Source: an uncultured Bacteroidota bacterium (GTDB taxonomy: Bacteria; Bacteroidota; Bacteroidia; Flavobacteriales; BACL11). From it: a stretch of DNA of 49,513 nt. Both the position numbers and the translations under genes were made by a program. Positions 20,239-28,300 of this stretch are shown in pieces (positions within the stretch are counted from its first letter, which is position 1; each line of letters begins with the position of its first letter). Below the pieces are notes generated by a model. That model worked only from the letters and a program-made list of their open reading frames with translations, was not told where the DNA came from and did no database searches. The stretch is taken from contig CACAMX010000004.1 in assembly GCA_902533655.1 (NCBI GenBank), positions 1-49,513 on the forward strand. Reading direction: 5' to 3'.

Positions 20239-20246
20239 TATATTTG
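20239..20246 (+). promoter_or_regulatory. -7 promoter element TATATTTG upstream of T9SS paralog 2
   Basis: Exact TAnnTTTG, 26 nt before ATG 20273. Confidence 0.5.
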
Positions 20247-20272
20247 TTATGTTTAATGTATTTTAATACCAA

Positions 20273-22138
20273 ATGAGAAATTTTTTATTAATTGTCTTTA
20301 CTTTTACTTCCTTTTTATTTGCAAATTCTCAGGTTCTAAATTCTCAATTTGTAACTACTAACAAAGAAAATGATTTGGTTAAATCATTCTCAAAATATCA
20401 GAGACAACTACCACCTTTTTGGAACTCTGACTTTTCAAATCCATCTGATTGGGTGCTTAACAATAGTGGTCAAGCTTCTCCAAATGGATGGTCTATAGGA
20501 AACGTTGTAAATAGTTGGTATAATGGCTTAAGCTCAGGAATACAATCAACATCTGGTGGAAATTTTGCCGAGTTATATAATGGCGACCCTACTCAAAACA
20601 CTCAAATGTTGAATGTAACTTATACAATGACATTAGCAAATCCAATTGATATTTTATCTTTAGTTGGTACAGATGAAGTTACCTTATCTTGGGAGGAAAC
20701 AGGAGCTAGATTTAATGACCTACAAGAAGTTCAAGTTAGCACGGATGGAGTAAACTTTGTCACAATTGCAGATAATTTATCATACAGTGTTTTATCACAA
20801 TCTGGAGGTTCTATGTATTCTAATCCTGAAATCAGAACAGTAAATATTCAACCCTATATTTCTTCTAACTCATCAAACGTTTGGATCAGATATTCATGGA
20901 CTACCAATTTTCCTACATCCTCAGCAAATCCAAATGTTTGGATCACATACGGCTGGTTAATTGATGATGTTTCTTTAAGTGTAACACCTGATTATCTTAT
21001 GAATTCGGTTGACGCCAACCATGGAGGTTGGGAAGTTGGTTATGCTAACACTACTGGCTTCGGAATGGATTACACGATTAAACCATTGACTCAATCTGCA
21101 GCTAATCCTTACATGTTCGAGCTATCACTTTCTAATTTAGGTGCAAAAAATTTAAGCGGTAGTAAAATGAATGTTTCAGTAAACAACAGTATTGGAATGC
21201 CGATTTTTTCAAGTTCTAGTGACACTACAACCATCTCAGTTCTTGATACAGTTACTTTTTTAGCTAATCAAAATTTTGATCCAGGTGCAGTCGGTGTCTA
21301 TGACATGTTTTTTTGGGGTACAAGTAGTAACGCAAACAGTGATACTATAACCATGCAAGCTGTTATTTCAGACTCTGTTTACGCAAGAGATTATGGTACA
21401 CCTGATGGTAGTTGGCGTGTTGGCAGAAGTTGCGGGGGATTACAATTATTAAATGTTTTTGACATATATGACAATGAACAAATCAGTTCAGCATCTGCTC
21501 ATATTGCAGATTACTCTATACCTGGAACAGAAGTTTTTGCAATTTTATATGAAGTTGATACCACTCAAAGTCCATGGGCATTTATACAACTATCTCAGAC
21601 AGACGACTACACTGTACAATCTCAAGATATCAACAATTGGATAAATCTTCCATTCAAGCCTGCGTATTCTGTTTTTACCGGAACACATGCAATTGCAATA
21701 GGTAGTTATCAACATCCTACAGATACATTTGGAATTAGTACCTCAGGAGAGGCAGAAGTTTTAATGTCTAGGATACAAGATAATGGATGCAACCTTGGCT
21801 CTCAAGCCTTTGGTTATTGGTATTGGATTAATAATACTCCAATGATAAGAATTAATTTTGGTTCTACTTGGCCTCAATCTGATGAACTAAAATCTCAAAA
21901 CACCTTAAAATTATATCCTAACCCAGTTGAGAATATTTTGAATATTCAGGCTCCCAGCTCTAACAAGAATAGTTATGTTTTAGAACTATTTGATATAGCA
22001 GGTAAACTTGTATTAGAGAAAAGAATTGATAATGATCAGTTCAATAATGTACATGTAGGACACTTAGAAAAAGGTAATTATATGATTGCCATCACAAGTG
22101 AAATTTATTCAACTAAAACTAAAATTACAATTAAATAA
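20273..22138 (+). CDS. T9SS-secreted multidomain protein, paralog 2
   Basis: Signal peptide; PPFWNSDFSNPSDW; WLIDDVSLSVTPD; LKLYPNPVENILNIQAP sorting domain. Confidence 0.85.
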   Translation: MRNFLLIVFTFTSFLFANSQVLNSQFVTTNKENDLVKSFSKYQRQLPPFWNSDFSNPSDWVLNNSGQASPNGWSIGNVVNSWYNGLSSGIQSTSGGNFAELYNGDPTQNTQMLNVTYTMTLANPIDILSLVGTDEVTLSWEETGARFNDLQEVQVSTDGVNFVTIADNLSYSVLSQSGGSMYSNPEIRTVNIQPYISSNSSNVWIRYSWTTNFPTSSANPNVWITYGWLIDDVSLSVTPDYLMNSVDANHGGWEVGYANTTGFGMDYTIKPLTQSAANPYMFELSLSNLGAKNLSGSKMNVSVNNSIGMPIFSSSSDTTTISVLDTVTFLANQNFDPGAVGVYDMFFWGTSSNANSDTITMQAVISDSVYARDYGTPDGSWRVGRSCGGLQLLNVFDIYDNEQISSASAHIADYSIPGTEVFAILYEVDTTQSPWAFIQLSQTDDYTVQSQDINNWINLPFKPAYSVFTGTHAIAIGSYQHPTDTFGISTSGEAEVLMSRIQDNGCNLGSQAFGYWYWINNTPMIRINFGSTWPQSDELKSQNTLKLYPNPVENILNIQAPSSNKNSYVLELFDIAGKLVLEKRIDNDQFNNVHVGHLEKGNYMIAITSEIYSTKTKITIK

Positions 22139-22147
22139 CAACCAAAT

Positions 22148-24031
22148 ATGAAAAATCTTTTATTCTTAATTTCAATTATATATTCAATTTTTGTTTTTTC
22201 TCAAGAAGAAAAAAATAAATTATGTCCAAATGACAATGTTGCTGAAATCTTAAATTCAAAATATATACAAAACAATCATAATAGCCTAAACCAAAGCTTT
22301 ATACCTACTGTTATTTGGTCTGAAGATTTTTCCTCAGGATTCCCCTCAGGATGGTCAAGTTCCAGTACTAACACAGTTGGCGGAATTGCTACTGCTCCGT
22401 GGGTGTGGAGTAATGATGGGTCGTGGGGATATTGGAATAGCAATCAAGGAAGTTCAGCAGCAGCTGGAATTAGCTCAACAACAGCATCAAATGGATTTTT
22501 AATTTCTGATCCAGATTCAGCTAACCATACCGCATACGGTCAGCCTTCAGGTACAACTTATCAATATATTAATTCACAATTTACAACTTCTGCAATTAAC
22601 ACTTTAGGATTTCCTGCTGTAACATTAGAATTTGAACAGCTTTTTAGATTTAATAATAATTTGAATTTGGTAGTTTCGGTCAGCAATGATAGTATTTCAT
22701 GGACTGATTATTTCGTTCAAGGAAGCATAACTAACAATACTCAATCTCCAAATCCTGAAACCGTTAGTTTAAATATTTCTACAGTTGCTGGAAATCAAAC
22801 TAAGGTATATGTAAAGATTAGCTGGGAAGCAAGGGTATATTATTGGATGATCGATGATATGAGAATAATAGAAACACCAAATAATTTAGTTACAATGAGT
22901 AATGAAGTTACTGGTGGATGGTGGAAAGCTTATCAACTTTCTGGTGGAATCGGATGTGATTATACTTTTAATCCACTTTCACAAGTTTCATCCAATCCTT
23001 ATAGTATAGAGGCTGTTTTAACTAATAATGGCTCTGCACCACAAAACATGACACTTCATGCTGAAGTGACTGATGCAATTGGAAATGTAGTTCATTCTTC
23101 TACATCAAATCCAACATATTTATCTACCTCTCAACAAGATACCTTTATGATTAACCAACCATTCAGACCCACAACGATTGGTCTTTATAATATATCAATG
23201 TGGGGAGTTGGAGATTCTGCCTATACTGATACAACATTTAGAGAAACAGTTGTTACGAACTATATTTATGGTAAAGATTTAAATGATTATCAAGGTTGGT
23301 ATGATATTGCTACTGCAACAAGACAAAATCATATCACATCATATATGGATATTTACTCACCCATTGAATTGACAGCAGTCGATGTTTATATAGCTGATTG
23401 GTCTGTTCCTGGAGCAGAGGTCTATGGAATACTTTATGAAAACGATCCATCTTCCACTACTCCAATTTATATTACTCAGACAGATGATTATACAATAATG
23501 CCATCTGACAGAGATAATTGGGTAACCATTAACTTTGACCCACCAGTTTCACTTTTTTCTGGAACTGGTTATGAAATCGGTATAGGTGGTTATCAACACC
23601 CTTCTGATTCAGTTGGTGTAGGGTACTCTGGAATAGCTTTAGGTACTGAAAATTCTCTTTATGATGAAATTGGGACATCCCCAAATTCTAATGGTTCTCC
23701 TACGTGGTATTATATCACAAGAAATCCAATGATTAGAATGAATTTCGAACCTCCTGCAGTGAATAATGTTATTGACAATAATCAAGAAAAATCATTCAGA
23801 ATTTATCCTAATCCCTCAGATGGGAAGTTGTTCATAGTTAATTCTAATGAATTTTCATCTAATGATATTATTAGTATAGTTAATGTTTTGGGTAAAAATG
23901 TATACAAAACTAACTTTTCTAATTTAGCTAAAACTAACTCTATTGATTTATCGTTTCTTGAGTCTGGATCATATCTTATCTATTATGAATCAGATGATTA
24001 CAAAATAACTAAAAGTTTGATTATAGAGTAA
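22148..24031 (+). CDS. T9SS-secreted multidomain protein, paralog 3
   Basis: Signal peptide; VIWSEDFSSGFPSGW; WMIDDMRIIETPNN; FRIYPNPSDGKLFIV sorting domain; middle strongly similar to paralog 1. Confidence 0.85.
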   Translation: MKNLLFLISIIYSIFVFSQEEKNKLCPNDNVAEILNSKYIQNNHNSLNQSFIPTVIWSEDFSSGFPSGWSSSSTNTVGGIATAPWVWSNDGSWGYWNSNQGSSAAAGISSTTASNGFLISDPDSANHTAYGQPSGTTYQYINSQFTTSAINTLGFPAVTLEFEQLFRFNNNLNLVVSVSNDSISWTDYFVQGSITNNTQSPNPETVSLNISTVAGNQTKVYVKISWEARVYYWMIDDMRIIETPNNLVTMSNEVTGGWWKAYQLSGGIGCDYTFNPLSQVSSNPYSIEAVLTNNGSAPQNMTLHAEVTDAIGNVVHSSTSNPTYLSTSQQDTFMINQPFRPTTIGLYNISMWGVGDSAYTDTTFRETVVTNYIYGKDLNDYQGWYDIATATRQNHITSYMDIYSPIELTAVDVYIADWSVPGAEVYGILYENDPSSTTPIYITQTDDYTIMPSDRDNWVTINFDPPVSLFSGTGYEIGIGGYQHPSDSVGVGYSGIALGTENSLYDEIGTSPNSNGSPTWYYITRNPMIRMNFEPPAVNNVIDNNQEKSFRIYPNPSDGKLFIVNSNEFSSNDIISIVNVLGKNVYKTNFSNLAKTNSIDLSFLESGSYLIYYESDDYKITKSLIIE

Positions 24032-24035
24032 TAAG

Positions 24036-24125
24036 TTGAAAGCATTAGTATTACTTTCTGGTTACAGATTTTTCGATGGCTCGAAAGCTCATGAATCAGC
24101 AGCAATATTTATTTATCTAAAATAA
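24036..24125 (+). pseudogene. N-terminal remnant of ElbB/ES1-family (glyoxalase III-like) gene
   Basis: TTG-start reading gives MKALVLLSGYRFFDGSKAHESAAIFIYLK*, resembling the ElbB N-terminus (VILSGCGVYDGSEIHEAVLTLLAI, recalled from E. coli ElbB), then stop. Confidence 0.5.
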
Positions 24126-24221
24126 CATGGTAAATAGTCTATTACACTATATGATTGAAGCGATTATATACGATATTAATAATGTTAGCTTATCTATTAA
24201 TGGACTTAGAAAGCCATTACA

Positions 24222-24250
24222 AAAAAACCCACATAATTAGTGGGTTTTTT
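24222..24250. terminator. Bidirectional intrinsic terminator AAAAAACCCAC-ATAATTA-GTGGGTTTTTT
   Basis: Perfect CCCAC/GTGGG stem flanked by A and T runs; lies 3' of the minus-strand tRNA and 3' of the plus-strand T9SS block. Confidence 0.85.
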
Positions 24251-24251
24251 G

Positions 24252-24324
24252 TGGTACCTCCAGGAATCGAACCAGGGACACATGGATTTTCAGTCCATTG
24301 CTCTACCAACTGAGCTAAGGTACC
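24252..24324 (-). tRNA. tRNA-Phe(GAA)
   Basis: Reverse complement GGTACCTTAGCTCAGTTGGTAGAGCAATGGACTGAAAATCCATGTGTCCCTGGTTCGATTCCTGGAGGTACCA folds as a cloverleaf with anticodon GAA. Confidence 0.95.
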
Positions 24325-24420
24325 AATGGGATGCAAATTTAATTGTTTTTTTTATTTGAATACAATTTTTTATTATTTCTCGCTTGATAAAATTATATAG
24401 TTAATCTTAATTTGAACAAA

Positions 24421-25137
24421 ATGGATCTAATAGTTGATATTGGAAATACTTTAATAAAAGCCACTTTTTTTGACAATCATAAAATTGTAAAAAAATATTC
24501 ATTTGAAAAATTACAAACTAAAAAGCTTGTAAAGCTTTTTGAAAATAAATACATTAAAAAAATTTTTATTTCCAATGTGGGTAATAAAATTGATATAAAT
24601 AAAATTTCTAATTCTAAGCATGTATTACTTTTTAAAGATAATCTTAAAATGCCAATAGAATTAAACTATAAGGATATAAATAAGTTAGGTAAAGATAGAA
24701 TTGGTGCAATGGTTGGTGCAAGAATGTTATACCCAAAACATAATTTACTAGTCGTAGATATCGGCACATGTATAACAATGGATATTTTAACAAAAGATGG
24801 AATCTTTTTAGGAGGAAGAATATCGCCAGGGATTAATTGTAGATATAAAAGTTTATCATCAATTGAGAAACTACCACTTCTTAATTTTGTTTATAGTAAA
24901 GCCATGTATGGAAATGATACAGAATCTTCAATTCACACTGGAATACAAAGATCCATTATTTCTGAAATACGAGATTTTAATTCACATTTGCTAAAACAAT
25001 TCAATAATTTGAACGTTGTTATAACTGGTGGAGATATGAATTTTTTGTTAAAAGAGCTAAAAAACACCATATTTGCAAGCGAAGAAAACCTAGTAGCAAT
25101 AGGTTTGTATGAAATAATGAAATATAATAATGAATAA
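24421..25137 (+). CDS. coaX: Type III pantothenate kinase
   Basis: MDLIVDIGNTLIKATF, DRIGAMVGA, VVDIGTCITMDIL, GGRISPGI, VITGGD; ATG 24421 preferred over TTG 24412. Confidence 0.92.
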   Translation: MDLIVDIGNTLIKATFFDNHKIVKKYSFEKLQTKKLVKLFENKYIKKIFISNVGNKIDINKISNSKHVLLFKDNLKMPIELNYKDINKLGKDRIGAMVGARMLYPKHNLLVVDIGTCITMDILTKDGIFLGGRISPGINCRYKSLSSIEKLPLLNFVYSKAMYGNDTESSIHTGIQRSIISEIRDFNSHLLKQFNNLNVVITGGDMNFLLKELKNTIFASEENLVAIGLYEIMKYNNE

Positions 25138-26383
25138 GATACCCAATAAGACAATAGTGTTTTTTTTGTGTTTAATCACATTAAATTCCTACAGTCAATC
25201 AAATACATTTTCACCATACAGTAGATTTGGGTTAGGTATTCCTGCAAATAACTTATCATCATATTATCAATCAATTGGGGGAGCTTCGATTGCATCACTG
25301 AATTATAGATATATTAACCCATCAAACCCTGCATCCTACTCTTTAATACGTTCTAAAAAATTTAAATTTCATACATCTTTAAAAAATAACACTACATTCA
25401 TAAAAAGTAGCTCAAAAAATGAAGTATATAATAATACACAATTATCCAGCTTGATTTTTGGTTTTCCTATTAATAAGAAAATAGGATTTAGCTCAGGCTT
25501 TTTACCTCACTCTTATAGTGGTTATGATTTGTTTGAGAGAGATTATGACAATGAAGCTGACAAATTTTATGAAGGAAACGGTGGTTTAAGTAAAATATAT
25601 TTTGGAACATCATATAAAATTTCAAAAGAAATTTCAATTGGTGCAAATGCATCATATTTATTTGGTGCAATAAATAGAGAGAAAACAATAATTTTTGATG
25701 ATGAATCAATATTTCATTCAAGGTCGATTGAAAGAGTTAATATTAAAGGATTTGACTATGAGATAGGTTTACTGTTTCAAAACAAAATTAATCAAAATGA
25801 TTTTTCTTTAGCATTAGTTTTTAATTCCAAAAATAATATATCGTCAAAGAGATTTGAACTTGCTGAGAGTTTTGAGTATTTTGGTTTTAATCAAATAGTT
25901 AAAGATACTTTCATTAACTTAACACAAAGAGGTGAACTTACTTTACCGCAATATATCAGTTTTGGTTTCTCATATCAGTTGAAGAAGATGATCTTAATTG
26001 GTGAATATTCTGTCAAAGATTGGAGTAGTTACCAACTGTTTGGACAAACTGATGATTTGATAAAATCTGAAAAATTAAATATTGGTTTTGAGTATCATGA
26101 TGAAAGCAAAAACTATACTTCATATTTCAGCAAAATTAAGTATAGATTAGGATTTTATAATTTTCAAACTCCAATACAATTAAATAATAATAAAATAAAT
26201 GAATTAGGTGTTACTTTAGGAATCAGCTTGCCTAATCAAAGAAGTAGAACAATATATGACTTATCAATATTAGTTGGAAAAAGAGGGACTATAAATGATA
26301 ACTTAATTGAAGAAAATTTTGTTGAGATAGGCCTTTCATTTAATTTTGACTCAATATGGTTTATAAAAAGAAAATATGATTAA
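25130..26383 (+). CDS. Outer-membrane beta-barrel protein (OmpP1/FadL-like)
   Basis: Signal peptide; NTFSPYSRFGLGIPANNLSS; alternating beta-strand pattern; follows coaX. Confidence 0.65.
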   Translation: MNKIPNKTIVFFLCLITLNSYSQSNTFSPYSRFGLGIPANNLSSYYQSIGGASIASLNYRYINPSNPASYSLIRSKKFKFHTSLKNNTTFIKSSSKNEVYNNTQLSSLIFGFPINKKIGFSSGFLPHSYSGYDLFERDYDNEADKFYEGNGGLSKIYFGTSYKISKEISIGANASYLFGAINREKTIIFDDESIFHSRSIERVNIKGFDYEIGLLFQNKINQNDFSLALVFNSKNNISSKRFELAESFEYFGFNQIVKDTFINLTQRGELTLPQYISFGFSYQLKKMILIGEYSVKDWSSYQLFGQTDDLIKSEKLNIGFEYHDESKNYTSYFSKIKYRLGFYNFQTPIQLNNNKINELGVTLGISLPNQRSRTIYDLSILVGKRGTINDNLIEENFVEIGLSFNFDSIWFIKRKYD

Positions 26384-27671
26384 AAATTTTATAATTACTT
26401 TAACTTTAACTTTATCTTTTAGTATTGGAGAAGCTTTTTCACAAGCTAAATATGGTGCTGATAGCATAAGTTGTGTAACTAATCTATCTCTCTTTAGAGA
26501 GTATTATAAACAAAAAAATTATGCGGAAGCTTTGAACCCATGGAGATGGACATTTCAAAATTGTCCTAGTGCTAGCGGAAATATATATAAAAATGGGCCT
26601 ACAATAATTAAATCAATGATAAAAAATAGGCCTGATAAAAAGCAAGAGTATGTTGATACTTTGATGCAAATATATGATCAAAGAATTGAATATTTTGGAA
26701 ATGAAGGTTATGTCTTAGGCAGAAAAGGTGCAGACTTGTTAAGATATGATAAAACTAAATTTCTAGAAGCAAGTGAAATATTAGCTAGATCGATTTATTT
26801 ACAAAAAAATAATTCTGATGCAGGTGCTGTTTTAGCTTATTTTAATACTCTAGACATCATGGTAAAGAAAGATTTAATGTCAGAAGATACCTTGATAAAT
26901 AAATATTCAAACTTGATTAATATTATCGATTACAACATTAAAAAAAATGATAAAAAATCTAAGTTTTATCTAAAAACATCTGACATAATAAACAAAAAAA
27001 TAGTTGATTATATTGATTGCATAAAAATTGAAAATATCTTCAAAGAAAAGTTATCATTAAAAAACAATGATACTGCTTTTGTAAAAAGTTTGTATGATAT
27101 TTTATCAAAACAAAAATGTAATTCTACTGAATTTTATTTTTATGTTTCTAAAAGTTTGTATAAGATGTCACCGACTCCAAGTTTAGCCAGCAAGTTAGGA
27201 AAAATTTGCATTAAAAGAAACGATTATGGTCAGGCAATAAAATATTTTGATGAGGCTATAAAAAATGAATTTGATAATAATAAAAAGGCAAAATTCTTAT
27301 TAGAAAAGGCTGATGCTTACAGAATTTCTGGAAATTATAGAAATGCTATTTTAACTGCAAAAAAAACCAATGATTTAAAGAAAAATTGGGGAGAATCCTT
27401 AATATTAATTGGTAACATATATGTTGCAGGAGCAAATAAATGTAGTTCTGATTTTGAAAAATCAACAGTATATTGGGTGGCAGTTGATTATTTCACAAAA
27501 GCACTTTCTGATGTTGAGACATCTGAAAGAGCAAAAAAAAATATAAATACTTATTCAAAATATTTCCCAACAAAAGAAGAGTGTTTTTTTAATGGAAGCT
27601 TACAAACAGGAGACCCCTACACTGTTGAGTGTTGGCTAAACACAAGAACAACTGTCAGAACAAGTGATTAG
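26376..27671 (+). CDS. Tetratricopeptide repeat protein, exported
   Basis: Signal peptide; TPSLASKLGKICIKRNDYGQAIKYFDEAIKNE...LEKADAYRISGNYRNAILTAKK. Confidence 0.75.
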   Translation: MIKNFIITLTLTLSFSIGEAFSQAKYGADSISCVTNLSLFREYYKQKNYAEALNPWRWTFQNCPSASGNIYKNGPTIIKSMIKNRPDKKQEYVDTLMQIYDQRIEYFGNEGYVLGRKGADLLRYDKTKFLEASEILARSIYLQKNNSDAGAVLAYFNTLDIMVKKDLMSEDTLINKYSNLINIIDYNIKKNDKKSKFYLKTSDIINKKIVDYIDCIKIENIFKEKLSLKNNDTAFVKSLYDILSKQKCNSTEFYFYVSKSLYKMSPTPSLASKLGKICIKRNDYGQAIKYFDEAIKNEFDNNKKAKFLLEKADAYRISGNYRNAILTAKKTNDLKKNWGESLILIGNIYVAGANKCSSDFEKSTVYWVAVDYFTKALSDVETSERAKKNINTYSKYFPTKEECFFNGSLQTGDPYTVECWLNTRTTVRTSD

Positions 27672-28185
27672 ATTCTTGTTTTTAATATCACTATTATTTT
27701 CTTGCGACAATAAAAAAATAATCAATGATGTAATTTCTTTAGAAGATTATGCTGTTGAGAAAATTTATGAAGTAACCATAACACATACACTAAATGGAAA
27801 ATTAAAAGCTAAGATTGAGGTCGGAAAGATGGAAAGATTTTATAAAAATCAAACTATTTTTTTATCTGAGGGAGTTAAAATTAATTTCTATAATAAAAAT
27901 GCAATAACATCAACTTTAACAGCTGAAAAAGCTGAAATTGATGAAACAAATAATTTTCTAAAAGCTTTAATTAATGTAACACTTTCTGATAAAGTTGACA
28001 AAACATTAAATTGCAATAGTTTAATATGGAACAGAGTGAGTGATGAGGTTTATACTGAAGAAGGAGTAACAATTAAGACCAATGATGAAATTATTTATGG
28101 AAGTGGATTTAAATCAGATTCAAAATTTGAAAAGTATCATATTAAGAATGTCAAAGGAAATTTTAGTTTTGAAATAGAAAGCTAA
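27664..28185 (+). CDS. lptC: LPS export ABC transporter periplasmic protein LptC
   Basis: Lipobox LLFSC; LPS-assembly fold pattern; LTAEKAEIDETNNFLKALINVTLSD; GTG start overlapping the TPR gene. Confidence 0.75.
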   Translation: MIRFLFLISLLFSCDNKKIINDVISLEDYAVEKIYEVTITHTLNGKLKAKIEVGKMERFYKNQTIFLSEGVKINFYNKNAITSTLTAEKAEIDETNNFLKALINVTLSDKVDKTLNCNSLIWNRVSDEVYTEEGVTIKTNDEIIYGSGFKSDSKFEKYHIKNVKGNFSFEIES

Positions 28186-28282
28186 ATGCTTTTTGATAAA
28201 TAGATTGTATAACTTCATCACACGCATTACTATCAAAAAATCAATAAGACAAAAGATACTTTCATATTAATGAAAACATTTG

Positions 28283-28290
28283 TAAATTTG
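28283..28290 (+). promoter_or_regulatory. -7 promoter element TAAATTTG upstream of PPIase gene
   Basis: Exact TAnnTTTG, 10 nt before ATG 28301. Confidence 0.6.
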
Positions 28291-28300
28291 CAACCCTTGT

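Noticed and set aside
28190-28239. Inverted repeat TTTTTGATA/TATCAAAAA as a terminator for lptC
   Set aside because: 32-nt loop, AT-only stem apart from one G:C pair; too weak to call as a feature
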